DNA from: Leptodactylus fallax
Lineage: Eukaryota; Chordata; Amphibia; Anura; Leptodactylidae
Length of the DNA: 64,000 nucleotides
Reading direction: 5' to 3'
Assembly: GCA_947044405.1 (NCBI GenBank)
Contig: CAMRHE010000011.1
Span: 4,270,501-4,334,500 of the forward strand
The notes beneath the pieces were generated by a model. It saw only the letters and a list, made by a program, of their open reading frames with translations. It made no database searches and was not told the DNA's origin. Positions 1 to 11,093 of the stretch are shown one piece after another; position 1 is the stretch's first letter, and each line of letters starts with the position of its first letter. Position numbers and translations under genes: made by a program.

Positions 1-167
1 ATATATATATATATATTATATATAGTACTATAATAATAGTAGTATTTGCGGCCCACGGCCTCACTTACCGATGCCCGCAGCTGCTCACAGCGGCATCCAC
101 TTCCCTTTCTGCGTCCCATAGCAGAAGGGGAAGCTTAGGCGGCCACGAGCAGACGCAGGGTAGGTAA

Positions 168-220
168 ATAAATAGGCCGTGACCTGCTGGGGATACTCCA
201 GCAGGTCACGGCCTATTTAT
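168..220. repeat. Perfect hairpin, 23-bp arms, 7-nt loop
   Basis: 168-190 is the exact reverse complement of 198-220 with the loop GGATACT at 191-197. The arms contain GGCCGTGACCTGCTGG. It is the first of three hairpins inside the hAT-like element. Confidence 0.9.
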
Positions 221-351
221 ATATAAAAAAAGTTATCCTCACTTACCTGCGATGCCGCCGCCTCCTCTTCTTGTCCGCGTCGTCTGTGTCTCAGCGTAGG
301 CGGCGCGATGACATCATTGTATCGCTGCCTGTGCTCAGATGCGACGTTTCT

Positions 352-424
352 TAAACCAGCCCAGGACAGGCCCCGCTCAGCTCTGTTTTTTTTTTTTTAA
401 AGAGGCCTGTCCTGGGCTGGTTTA
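352..424. repeat. Perfect inverted repeat, 21-bp arms
   Basis: 352-372 is the exact reverse complement of 404-424 (core CAGCCCAGGACAGGCC). The 31-nt spacer contains a T-run. Second hairpin of the series. Confidence 0.9.
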
Positions 425-478
425 CATTGAATAGAAAAATGCCGCCCCCCCATACAGTGAGAGACAGTGCCGCCTGAG

Positions 479-550
479 GCAATAAAGATGGCGGCTGCCC
501 AGGGGCAGACCGCTAATGAGGTGAAGTGAGGTGGACGCCATCTTTATTGC
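479..550. repeat. Perfect inverted repeat, 15-bp arms
   Basis: 479-493 (GCAATAAAGATGGCG) is the exact reverse complement of 536-550. The spacer holds a smaller CTGCCC/GGGGCAG hairpin. Third hairpin of the series. Confidence 0.85.
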
Positions 551-829
551 TCTTGTATTGCGTGAGGCCGGGCCAGATAACAGAAGGCAGTGGGCCGGAT
601 TCGGCCCGCGGGCCTTGTGTTTGACACCTGTGCACTAGACTGAAGACCAACCGTCACCGGGAGACTAGGCTTCTCTACAACCCTGCCCAGTGGCCTGTGA
701 TAGGCCAGGGCTGAACCAAGGCAAGGTTTGAACACTGCAGGGGGAAAATACAGAGGATAGCTGCATAACAATATAGTTAACACATAATGGAACAAACCAA
801 CAAAACCCAGAGGCACAAATGACAAACAA

Positions 830-1600
830 TTAAAAGCAGCAGCCTCTGGGATGCTGCACATATACACACTTATGTTCCTGACTCACTTTCACTCCCCTCA
901 TGTTAACATTTGTCGTGATTAGCTGGGCCAACAGCTCAATGGCCAACACAAACAAGAGAGGGAATAGGGAGCACCCTTGTGTAGTACCATAAGTCACCCG
1001 AATAGGGTCCAACAGAATGCTCGTCAATTTAACCTGTGCCATTTGAGCAGAATATATCGCCCTCAAGACCGCCAAAAATTTTAGCCTGAAGCCTCACTTT
1101 CTAAAAAAAAAAAAAACAGGTAATCCTATTGTAGATAATCAAAAACTTTATGTAGATCGAGTGATACCGTAGACAAAAGGCTTGAATAAGAGGAGAATAA
1201 TCCCAGTTCCATCAAACAAGAGAAATAAGATCCTTAGGGTTTGATCTGCGCCACTTCTGTTGGGAACGTATCCCACCCACTTGATCAGGAAGAATACAAT
1301 GCTCTAAAAGCATATTACAAGTCAAAACTTTAGTCAGTATTTTCATGTCAACATTCACTTCATGTCTCTAGTGCTGACATGAAATATGATCCTTCCTCAG
1401 ATTTGAAATAACCAAAATGTATGACTTTAAGCCTGGAGTCTTACCCGATTTCAACAATTCTATTGTCCAAATGTTCTCCTCAAAAGTGAGCTCAGAATAG
1501 ATATCCATCAGTGTGGGCAACTCCAAGGACTCAAACAAAGAGTCTGCTGCCTTCTCATTGAAGGGTCTCAGTGGAACCATAGAGGTCAGAATGAAAGCAG
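830..1600 (-). pseudogene. L1/Tx1-like LINE reverse transcriptase fragment
   Basis: Read on the minus strand, this part encodes a decayed LINE ORF2. From 1580 to 1400 the peptide resembles the linker before RT (FESLELPTLMDIY, then LKSGKTPG, matching the conserved K-S-G-K-x-P-G). Around 1340-1250 a frame resembles the RT finger region (VDMKILTKVL, then ILPDQVGG). From 1075 to 880 it reads YGTTQGCSLFPLLFVLAIE, the conserved RT motif around QGCPLSPLLF. Stops, frameshifts and an A-run at 1103-1116 interrupt it. The YADD motif and the 3' end are absent, so the copy is truncated near 850. It continues upstream (higher coordinates) past the MITE at 1611-1951. The L1/Tx1 clade is inferred from motif style and is not proven. 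Confidence 0.75.
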
Positions 1601-1610
1601 AAGAAGGTAG

Positions 1611-1951
1611 TTAAAGAGGACCTTTCATGTCCTCATCAATGTGTGGTATTATATACCACTAGAAAGCCAACAGTGTGCCGACTATAGCGCACTGTTCGTT
1701 TTCCTGGTATGTGTCCCGGTGCTGGAGATATCTGTGCCGTTAATTTTGGCACCGAAATCTCCCCACTGTCAGAAGGGCGGGCCTTATAGACTAGCATCAT
1801 CGCTGGGCGGTAAGGAAAGCCCGCTCTGACAGTACAAGGCTATGTTAGAGTACAGTCGGGGGGGGGGGGTGTTCCTCACAGCTCAGCGATGACGGCTTTC
1901 TAGCGGTATATAATACCGCACATTGATGAGGACATGAAAGTTCCTCTTTAA
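1611..1951. mobile_element. TTAA-flanked MITE, family A (T2/Kolobok-like)
   Basis: The element begins TTAAAGAGGACCTTTCATGT and ends with the near-exact inverse (GACATGAAAGTTCCTCTTTAA). The inverted similarity continues through GGTATTATATACC, about 45 bp in all. TTAA is present at both ends. The 341-bp interior has a G-run at 1859-1869 and no ORF. Xenopus T2 elements (Kolobok superfamily) start TTAAAGGRR with TTAA duplications; this terminus is similar but not identical, and a piggyBac-type origin is possible. It interrupts the LINE fragment, so it inserted later. Relatives lie at 52601, 60845-61093 and 61090-61566. Confidence 0.85.
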
Positions 1952-2735
1952 GACATCATTAGAGTGGGGCGTTGTCAAAGGCTTCAGACTGAGCCAACAG
2001 AGCCAGGTTTATTAGCTTGTGCAAAAAACCTGTATTGAGACCAGTGAATACTGGGCCATTATTGTCAAACAAAGATACAATTCAGTCCTAGCCTGTTATA
2101 TTTTAGTACAAAGATAAAGGGTAGGGTTCTCCTTATGTTGGGGCATTAGAATAAATTGTCTTCTCTTTTAACAGAGCATCTCTAGTTTTTTTAAGTCTAG
2201 AAGCTAACTGGATAATTTTACTTTTTGGTAACCTTATGTACTTACTGTGAAAGAGGTATTCAGTGGGCTGTTTAACATAAAGTAAGAATTAAGTTCCACG
2301 TAGAGTTCTTGATGATTTAAGCCAAAAGCTGTCCATGATAATGTAAACTGGATCATGATCTGACCGAGGAACTGTTGAGATAAAAGCCTTTGTAAACTAA
2401 ACACAGCATGAGAGAAGCAAAACATGGTTTATCCTGGAGTAGGAATTATGGGCTGCTGAGAAATATGTAGAATCTTTAGCCATAGGTTTAGCAGTACGCC
2501 AGGCATCAAAAAGATCATCAGAGTGGAGATGTTTTGCTAACTAGAGGCCTTGTTTTGACAGAAATTGAAGGAAAGAATATATCAGAGTCTCCAGCAATAC
2601 CTTTAACCAATTAATATTGTCTCATTTAATCTCCATGAGACAGAAGATGATTTAAGCCAAAACAGTCCAGTGTGTTTGAAAAATTTGCTTAAAAAGGATG
2701 TTTTTCATTTGGGGCATAACAATTGACTTGCTCAT
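1952..2735 (-). pseudogene. L1/Tx1-like LINE endonuclease and linker fragment
   Basis: The minus strand continues the LINE of 830-1600 upstream of the inserted MITE. Near 2726-2705 a frame reads NCYAPNE, like the N-V-Y-A-P-N motif of APE-type LINE endonucleases. Near 2520-2430 it reads LFDAWRTAKPMAKDS then NSYSRINHVL, like the end of the EN domain. At 2363-2346 it reads SDHDPV, the conserved SDH motif. Beyond it the linker reads LRWKLNSYFMLN-like sequence in shifted frames. Several frameshifts and stops make it nonfunctional. The 5' end of the LINE is not identifiable beyond about 2735. Confidence 0.7.
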
Positions 2736-2949
2736 CCTGACTGTGTGACTAGATGACTGCATGACTAGATGAAGCTGCTCCCTGCTCTCATGACTAGTTA
2801 GGGTAAGCTTGCATATACCAATCTAAGGTTTTAAAAGCTTATAACCTGACTTTTCAGCAACCAAAATCTTAGTGAGGACTATTACTAAATGCTGTAAATG
2901 CTAGGACCAGTTTAGGGGTGGAAAAACCACCTGACAGGTTCCCTTTAAG
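2736..2949. mobile_element. Right-end fragment of a TTAA element
   Basis: 2736-2800 is low complexity with repeated GACTAGATGA-type words. The segment ending at 2949 carries CTGACAGGTTCCCTTTAA. That terminus is nearly the one ending the complete element at 35793-36358 (CTGACAGGTTCACTTTAA). No matching left end was found, so this is a fragment. Confidence 0.5.
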
Positions 2950-3639
2950 CTTCATGAAGGCAGCTGTATTATTGCCCAAGTAGCACAAAGCTGCAAAATA
3001 TTGTAACAGAACTCATACAGCACTTGTATTGAACACCATGTGGAAACATACTTTCAAAATACAGTACCATAGGAAACTTCAGTGTAGTTCTGCATCTGTA
3101 CAGTGCCACATCATACCATTGTGTACATGACAATAAAGATTACATATTTTTCTAAATGTGTATTGTTATATTAAATATTTATGGCATGTCTATAAAATGT
3201 GTCAAAAAAGCCTAAAAGTTAAGGGGTCCAAGCTCTAATCTTATGATCCATATTTGCTGATTCACGTTGGTCACTTTACCCTTTGAATTCAGTGGAAACA
3301 TGTTCAATTGTAGTTAAGAAAAGGGTCGTAAGTCCACCTCTCCATTTAAATCACTGTAGAAAGTAACCAATGTGAATCAACGAATAGAGGTCAAAATAGC
3401 AATAAGGTGATGTCCCTGACATGGAACCCACACCTATTAGAAACTGAGGGCATAGATATGGCATAAATGTTAAAGATGAGAATACCTCATGGGAATATAC
3501 ATTTTTATGTACATGTTCCCTTTAGAAAGGGTCCAAATAGACTCCAACATTTGCAACAAATTTTGAGTCCTACACAATACTCAGCTATAGCATATCCCAC
3601 ATGTAATGGTCAATATTGTATTGAGGACTAAAACAGTGA
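2950..3639. other. Unassigned AT-rich sequence
   Basis: About 690 bases with no ORF of note, no terminal repeats and no similarity that I can see to other parts of the window. Confidence 0.6.
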
Positions 3640-3990
3640 TAATCTACCCTTAGAATAGGTCATCAATATTAGATTGGTGAAGATCCGACACCCTAGACCC
3701 CACAGATCAGCTGATTGAAGTGATAAATGGCACTCCCATGGACACGTCTTTTGCTTCACAGGTCATGTGACGTCAGATTCATTGTTCAAACGGCCTGTTA
3801 GCAGTTCAGTCTAATTCAGCCCTGAATAGGGATGAGCTGCAGTACCATACACAGTCACTGCACAATGAACAACACTGCTTAGTAAGTAGGAAAAAGGCCT
3901 CAGAACTGGTCTGAATGCTGCGGTCTCATCATACAGCTGATCGTTGGGGTGTAAGGTTTTGGAACCCCATTGATCTGATATTGGTGATTT
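3640..3990. repeat. Foldback repeat with CAGCTGAT core (family H)
   Basis: AGAATAGGTCATCAATATTA at 3653 and its degenerate inverse (GATATTGGTGATTTATATT) near 3976-3994 flank CAGATCAGCTG/CAGCTGATC sequences. The same words occur at 5567-5870 (CTCAGAATAAATCATCAATA) and in the 101-bp MITE at 38387. No coding capacity. Probably a dispersed MITE, old and diverged. Confidence 0.6.
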
Positions 3991-4849
3991 ATATTAACCC
4001 CTTCCCAACATCCACCATACTATTATGGCAGATGTCGGGTCTTTAACCCCTTGGGACACAGCCTAAAACTGCCAGGCCTCATTTTTCAAAACTGACATGT
4101 GTCACTTTATATGGCAATAACTTTGTGACTATTTAACTTACACAAGTGATTTTGAGAGTGTTTTTTTGTGACACATTGTACTTCATGTTAGTGGTAAACA
4201 GTTATCAATATTTTTGTATTTATTTATAAAAAAAATAGGAAATTTGATGGAAATTTGGAAAAAAAAATTCAAATTTTCAAAATGTGAATTGCTCTGCTTT
4301 TCAGACAGTCATATCACCCAAATACATTAATACATATTATCTACCATATATATACTTTATATTGGCATCATTTTTTAATCTTCCTTTCATTTATTTTGGA
4401 CGATAGAAGGCTTACAAATGTAACAGCGATTTTCCAGATTTACAAGAAAATTTCCCAAACAAATTTTTTAGGGACCACTTCAGTTCTGAAGAGGATTATA
4501 AAGGCCTATATATTAGAAACCCACTAAATCACCCAATTTTCAAAACTGCACCCCTCAAATAATTCAAAACAACATTTGGGAAGTTTGTTAACAATTTAAA
4601 CATTTCATGGGAATTAAAACAATATGGAGGTGAAATTTAGACATTTCATTTTTTTTTCAATAATACATTCATTTAGTCCTAAAATTAACATATTGACAAG
4701 GGGTTAAAGGAGAAAGTGCATCTCAAAGATTATTATGCAATTTCTTCCGAGCACAGAAATACCTCACATGTGGGTATAAACTGATGTTTGGGCACGTGCA
4801 GTTCATGGTATGGTGCCCACCCCGGAGCTGCCATTAAAACATGCTTTAC

Positions 4850-4891
4850 TTTTAACTAGATCGGCATCTGCAGACACCGATCTAGTTAAAA
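4850..4891. repeat. Perfect hairpin, 15-bp arms
   Basis: TTTTAACTAGATCGG at 4850-4864 is exactly inverted at 4877-4891, with a 12-nt loop. It sits inside a GC-richer insert (4800-5010) within the tandem block. Confidence 0.85.
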
Positions 4892-5269
4892 CACATCCTG
4901 CTAGACAGATGTCTGCTTCTCGGCACAGGCGGGACTCCTGTGTTGAGACACAGACGTCCTGTGCGTGGACTGGGAGGAGGCGGCAGCTCCATTCATCAAA
5001 GGATCGCAGGTAGGTGAGTCAAACTTTCTTTTTTTTTTTTTTTTAGTGCAGTTGTTAATTTAATAGTATAAGGGGAGGGGGAATTATAACTAGAAGGGAG
5101 GATTCATTAGGGGGCATTAGGATGATATATTTATATAAGGGGGCATTATGAACATAATGGGGGTCATTTATATAAGGACTATTAGGAGGCATTATGAATA
5201 CAAGGGGGAGGTTATTTATATAAGTGGTGATTAGGGGTGTGGTATTTAGGGGCAATTATTTTAATTAAG

Positions 5270-5550
5270 GTGGTAGTTGGGATTTATTAAGACTTTAGCC
5301 CCATGTAGTGAGCCGCAAGCAAAAAAACGCTGCAGGAAAAACCACAGTAACGCATCACGGTTTTTCCTGCAGCGCTCTTCACAGGAGGTAAACCTCCGTG
5401 GACTTTCTGCTTCCATTATACCTATAGGGAAACTGTCTGCAATGGTTTTGGAAATCACAGCATGTCCGCTGCACATATGTGCATGAAGTGTAAAACACTG
5501 CGTTTTTTTTTTTTCCGTGGCATTTCTGCCACATGGGGCCCCGGCCTTAA
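5270..5550. mobile_element. Foldback MITE, family C (GGCCCCACGT-type ends)
   Basis: The left side has TTTAGCCCCATGTAGTG followed by an internal hairpin (GCTGCAGGAAAAACCACAG against CACGGTTTTTCCTGCAGCGC, 5330-5375). The right side ends CCACATGGGGCCCCGGCCTTAA. The same architecture recurs at 11880, 18113, 19368, 49845, 50786, 52655 and 61215. No ORF of its own. The superfamily is not determined. Confidence 0.65.
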
Positions 5551-5559
5551 GGCGTTTTC

Positions 5560-5870
5560 CACCTCATTTTTATTGCTGATCTATCCTCAGAATAAATCAT
5601 CAATAAGAGATCAGTGAATCCCCTCTGATCAGCTGTATGAAGGTGCCATGGCACCTGTTTATATCACACGCTGTCTGTTTATAGTGACCGTGTGACGTAG
5701 TATATAGGACGTGTATAGGACGAGGCTGTAGTTACATTACATGGCCACTATGAAATTAATGACACTGTGTAAACAGAGAAGGGGTCATGGCACTTACACT
5801 GGTACCACGGTTCATTCAAACAGCTGATTCTGGGGGTCCCCGGTATTGGAACCCCCACTAATTTTTTTTT
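5560..5870. repeat. Second copy of foldback family H
   Basis: It contains CTATCCTCAGAATAAATCATC at the left, GATCAGCTGTATGA in the middle and CAGCTGATTCTGGGGGTCCC at the right, parallel to the copy at 3640-3990. No coding capacity. Confidence 0.55.
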
Positions 5871-6720
5871 ACCTTTTAATTAGGAAATACCTGGGGCATT
5901 ATTAATAAGGGGCACTATTTACAGGGGGTACACAGGGAAGTTATTAATATAAAGAAGGACTTGGGAGTATTATTCATTATGGGGGGTTATATTATATATT
6001 TTATAATTGGGGGTAGCAGCAGGATGGGTGTGCAGGTAAGGACAATGTGTGTCAGGTGCTTGGAAAAGTAAGGAGCTAAATATGTCTGTGCTGCAAACTT
6101 TACAGAGATTGAAAGAAGTGATCATGACGGTCCAGATGGAAGAGACGGGAAATGTGAACAATTAGTCCGAGATGTCACCTGTAAGTCACTAAATGTTACT
6201 GCACTGTGTTCACCTAAATGGTCTGTAGAGCCCTGTGTAGAGTCGATGTATAGCACTATACGGTCACCGTATAGTGATAATATCGGAATACCTAAGTTGG
6301 GAGCCCACTTGAACATGTTTGCCTCCCCTGTGCTGAACCCCTAGAACGCCTCTGGTGCCAGTTATCTTTTTACTTCAGGCTTTGGTATTTTCTTTACACT
6401 GCCCTTACTGCAGGCTTCTATGTACTTTATTAACATTATTGACAAAAAAAATGTTTTACTTGCAGTGGCAAATATTATTTCATATCTTATCATTAGCCTG
6501 TGTAGTTTTTTGCACAGTGTGTCCTTACCACCTTATGGTGGGTGAACATATTGTGCTCCTATATATACTCTATAGGCATCCAATCCATCTGCTGCACATT
6601 GTTTTTTTAGCAATACGGATGTTCTCCATTACAATTATACTCCCTCATTTTTCATGTCTGTTTTTTAATATGTATTATTAAAAATAAATATGTATGGTTT
6701 TTGGTTGTTTACATTCAGAA
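5871..6720. other. Unclassified dispersed repeat sequence
   Basis: 5871-5990 continues GGGGCATTATTAATAAGGGG-type words that also occur at 5050-5250. 6000-6330 is GC-moderate unique-looking sequence with a small GTCACCGTATAGTG hairpin near 6255-6275. 6330-6720 is AT-rich. No gene is supported. Confidence 0.4.
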
Positions 6721-8345
6721 AGGGTTAAAGGAGAAAATGCATCTCATAGTTTGTTATGCAATTTCTCCTGAGAACAGAAATACCCTACATATGGATGTAA
6801 ACTGGACGTTTGAAAATCAGATTTTGCTGGATTAGTTTTCAGGTGCCATGTCTCATTTGCAGAGCCCCTAGAGCACCAATACAATGGAAACCCCCCCAAA
6901 AGTGACCACATTTTGGAAACTACACACCTCACAGAGTTTATCAAGGGGTATAGTGAGCATTTTGATCCTACAGCTGTTTCACAGATTTTATTAACATTGG
7001 GATGTGTAAATGAAAAATTACTAAAATGTCACTTTATCCTCAAAGTTTTCAATTTAACAAGGGGTTAAAGGAGAAAAAGCTACCCACAGTTTGTTAAACA
7101 ATTGCTCCTGAACACGGCAATACCCCATATGAGGTCGTAATCTTCTGTATGGGTACATGGCAGGGCTCAGAATGGAAAGAGCGCTATTTGGCTTTTGGAG
7201 GGCAGAATAGTTTTCAGATGCCATGTCACATTTGCAAAGTCCCTATAGTACCAGTACAATGAAAACCCCCTAAAAAGTGACCCCATTTTAGAAACTACAC
7301 CCTTCATAGAATTTATCAAGGGGAATAGTGAGCTTTTTGACCTCACAGATGTTTTACAGATTTTATTAGCATTGGGACGTAAAAATGAAAAATTAAATTT
7401 TTTTCCAATAAACCATTCATTTAGCACCATATTTTTAATTTTTACAAGGGGTTAAAGAAGAAAAAACACACCACAGTTTGTTACACAATTTCTCCTGAAC
7501 ACAGAAATGCCCCATATGTGGTCATAAACTGCTATATGTAAGTACCAGTACAATGGAAATTTTAAAAGAAATATGCAATTTTAGTGCCAAATATGTTGCA
7601 CCCACTTTGAGTCATCAGAGAAATGCAATCCTAAAACTATTAAGCGGGCTATCCCGGGTACAAAAAAGTTATATATGTGAGTGTAAATTGCTGCTTGGGC
7701 ACACAGCGCGGCTCAGAAGGGACGGAGCACTGCGCTTTTCAGCTTTTGGTGTACAGATTTAGAGGGACTTTCTGGATGCTATGTTGTTTATGCAGAGCCC
7801 TGGAGGTGCCAGAAAATTGTAGAGACAATTTTAGAGTCTCTGCAAATGTGACACGGTGTCCAAAAACCAACAATCTAAATCTGCGCTCCAAAAGCACATA
7901 GCGCTCCTTTATATCTGCACCCTGCTATGTGTCCAAACAGCAGTTCATGCCCACATGTATGACACTATACCCATATATGATATTAAGTACATTATCCTGG
8001 GCACAATAGGGTCATACATGTGGGCATGAACTGCAGTTTGGGCACACAGCAGGGCACAGCAGGGAAGGAACGCTATGTGGCTTTTAGAGTGCAGATTTAG
8101 ATGTTTGGTATCTGGACACCATGTCATGTTTGCAGAGCCTCTAAGGTACCAGAAAAGTGCAATACCCTAGGAAGTGACTCTATTTTGAAAACTACACCCC
8201 TCAAAGAATTTATCAAGGGGTGTAGTGAACATTAGTATGCTAGACGTGAATGCACGGCAGATGGTGAAAAGTGAATACGTAAGCTGTGCGGAGTACATTG
8301 GAAACACCAAATTATCTACTATTTCCCCAGTAGCTCCTTTGACTG

Positions 8346-8870
8346 GGGGGGGGGTCAATCTGGGGGGGTAACTTCTGGTTTATTTTCCCTTGTAAGCTTG
8401 TGCAAGCTATATTTTTTTTTATTTTTCTGGTGATAGCCATATGAGAGCTTGTTTTTTGCGGTATGAGATGCATTTTGTAATGACACAATTTTTGGGTGCC
8501 TATAACTTATTGACTAAATTTTAAATCTTTCTTCGTGGATTAAAAAAAAAACCCTCAATTCTGGCATAACTTTTTACCTTTTAATTTTTTTTGTCTTGCA
8601 GCGTACAGATTAACTAACATGTTAGGGTGGGTTCACACTTGCACCGGCACTCCGTCCGCCGCGAATCCGACCTAAATGTCGGAAAACTGGATAGGGACTG
8701 GATAGAGAAAGGTTTGCGACGCTTTGCTTAAAAACCCATTCACTTCTATGGGTTTTTAAAGCAATGTGCAGGTGTGCGCTTACACCCTCTGCGCCGCGAA
8801 GCCGTTTTTTTTTCGTCGGAAACAAAGTCGGACATGTGTCCGACGAAAAAAACTGGCCACAAGATGTATT
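8346..8870. repeat. Low-complexity tail of the tandem block and a foldback
   Basis: 8346-8620 is AT-rich with G- and T-runs. 8627-8870 begins GGGTGGGTTCACACTTGC and has a GTCGGA..TCCGAC core (8678-8845), the style of the foldback at 35406-35648. No right terminus is clear. Confidence 0.45.
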
Positions 8871-10019
8871 TCGCCCAGCTTCCTCTGGAAGCCTCTTTTT
8901 TATACTTGTTTATTGTTTATAAAAATGATAAATATTTAAATGTTATTTATTGTTGTGCTGTGTGGTCTCTATTGGTGACCTGACTGTTAAGCCACAGCAC
9001 ACCCTTATGGCTGTTGTTGGACCCTGGACTAGGTATGGTTTTTTTGTAAGCTCATAAGGCTTGTATACAATCAAAGCTATACAAATATTACATAGAATGT
9101 TTTTTTTAACATGTGTAACCCAGATCAGTGAGGATCCAAGCCATCTGACACCAACAATTTGAACCTATGGAATGAGTTAAGAATTAAAATAACTTAGCAG
9201 AGAAGTGTAAACTTTAGTCTCAGGTCATAGGGAATGCAAATAGTTGGTAAAGATAAAATAGTGTTACATATAGTTTGGCTGTAAATTCTTCATATCAGAC
9301 AGTAGCCTTAGTGACTCTTATTTATCAGATAATCGACTGTAAGAGGTGTTATCTTATTGTGTGTCTGGAAATCCTATCCATGGTACATAATTATATTATA
9401 GTTTCTCATAAAGCCATGGGACATGGGCGTGACCTTTTCTGGATTGAGTAGGCAACATGAGATGCTTGTAAGATAGACCATAGCTTGACTGATAATGGAG
9501 GGATCTTAGTTTTAACAAAGATGAGAGTATGTCTTTGGAAAAGTCCTGTGTTTTGAAATAAATGACTTTCAAAATGATATTCTTTCCCAAGGTCCCTAAG
9601 ACCTTGGTTTTTGTAAGCATTACCTAATGCAGATTTTGTTAAAAATAAGAGTAATATGATACAGCTGTGCTATATGCAAGCAACATGTCAACTGTTATTA
9701 TAAATTGGTTGCACAGATGGGACACTGCTAGGTCACTTGAAATCTTGTATTGAGGTAATAGAAATCAGTACGTGTCTATAAAGTAAAGTAGGCCCAAGAA
9801 TATTGTGAGTATTTCAAATATTTTAATAAGATTTTATAAAAATAGAGATAATTGATTTTTATAAAGGTTAATTGTATAATGAACCATAGAAACACCTAAG
9901 CAGTAGCTCTGTCAAAACTGCCTAAGCTGCTACAACTCGCCAGCAACTAGGAGATGCCTCACCAGTGAGAACCACCTCACTCTTTTGCCTTGACGAACAA
10001 CAATACAGATAATGCAAAG
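8871..10019. other. Unassigned AT-rich sequence
   Basis: About 1.15 kb with only short chance ORFs, no tandem structure and no terminal repeats that I can see. Confidence 0.6.
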
Positions 10020-11093
10020 TGTTCTACAGGGCCCGTTCATGTCTCATTTTGGCCCTATGATCAGCATAAGTGTCTGGGTAGCTCCCAGCCTATACTTTGA
10101 ATATATCCATAGGTACCCATTGATATGGAGTATGCCTAAAGAGTGAGATAAAATCGTGGGATCCAAGGATTTGCCATAGCAGCCAGGAAGCTGGGCAACA
10201 GCCTTCTGACTGCCTATGCACAGTTCCGATAGGGAACATATGTGCGATCTTCTACAATACTATGTATTTCAGTATATTGCACTGGGGATCTAAGCTTGCA
10301 GGTTCAAGTCCCCTTGTGGGACATGTAAAAGTAACAAAAAAAAAAAAAATTCAAAAAGTTTAGAATAAAAATTAACAAATAATAAAAATTAAAAAAAAAA
10401 AAAACTTTACAATTAAAAAACACAAAATGTAAAAAAAATAAATAAATAAACAAACATATTACGTATTCTCATGTATGTATAAGTTCTCACTACCAAAGGT
10501 AGTGTTATTTATCCTGAATGGTGTAGAAAAATATATACTGCAAATTAACGTATTTTGGTCACTTTACTTTCCCTAAAAAATAGCAATAAAAAGTGATCAA
10601 TAAGTCATACGTGCCAAACATTGGTACTAATAAGAAGTACAACTTGTCCTGTAAACAAAGAGCCCTGAAATATCTCCATCAAGTAAACAGTAAAAAAGTT
10701 ATAGATGTCAGAATACGGTGACCCCAGGAAAGTCATTCATTTTTTAAAAGTGACATTTTATTTGTAAAAGTGGTAAAACATAATAAAACCAATATAAATA
10801 TGGTATCACTGTAATTGTAATGACCTGCAAAGTTACCCTGTCATTTTAAATGCAGAGTGAACACCGTAAAAACAAAATTAAGAAAATTATGATAAAATTG
10901 AGGGTTTTTAACATGGACCCCAAAAAATGTTAATAAAAGCTAATCAAAACAATATATGTACCCAAAAATGGTGCCAAATAAAAGTACAAAGCATCACAAG
11001 AATAAGCCCTCACATAGCTATGTTGACAGAAAAATAAAAAAGTAATGAATTTAGGAAGGCGGGGAAGAAAAATATGAAAAAAGTCGGCAAGCA
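10020..11093. repeat. AT-rich dispersed repeat, family K
   Basis: From about 10190 the order is GCACTGGGGATC, GGTTCAAGTCCCC at 10301, then long A-rich runs (10328-10447). AAAGTACAACTTGTCC and AAAAATAAAAAAGTAATG follow. Same-orientation relatives are at 25960-26515 (including the A-rich run and AAAAGTACACCTGACCC) and 44480-44935. No ORF. GGTTCAAGTCC resembles a Pol III B box, but no A box is visible. Class unknown. Confidence 0.55.

Larger units (their letters stand above)
1..630. mobile_element. hAT-like non-autonomous element, right part
   Basis: The stretch ends at 611-630 with a CG-rich tail followed by TTTGACACCTG, the inverse of the CAGGTGTCAAA terminus common in hAT (Charlie-like) elements. 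The left end lies outside the window, so target-site duplication cannot be tested; TGCACTAG at 631-638 would be the right copy. The interior has no ORF and consists of three successive palindromes listed separately. An (AT)n run occupies the first 26 bases. The hAT assignment rests on the terminus alone. Confidence 0.5.
3991..8345. repeat. Degenerate tandem block of ~350-bp units, with insertions
   Basis: A recurring unit starts near GGGGTTAAAGGAGAAA (about 4697, 6722, 7062 and 7449). It proceeds through an A-T-rich CTCCTGA..ACAGAAATACC stretch, GCAGAGCCCCTAGAGCACC, and AAACTACACCCCTC..AATTTATCAAGGGG. Spacing between the last three starts is about 340 and 387 bases. The block is split at about 4800-6720 by foldbacks and other repeats. 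No protein is supported. I do not know the repeat's class; dispersed relatives of this wording are common in frog DNA. Confidence 0.65.

Noticed and set aside
830..2735. Possibility that the RT/EN-like frames are viral
   Set aside because: The APE-type endonuclease motifs and the order EN, linker, RT are those of a non-LTR retrotransposon.
6355..6681. 108-aa hydrophobic ORF on the plus strand
   Set aside because: AT-rich DNA readily encodes Leu/Phe/Ile-rich frames; no start context, domain or conservation argument supports it.
10285..10320. tRNA-like B box (GGTTCAAGTCC), possible SINE or tRNA
   Set aside because: The T-arm stem does not pair properly and no A box or cloverleaf is visible upstream; it is part of dispersed family K.
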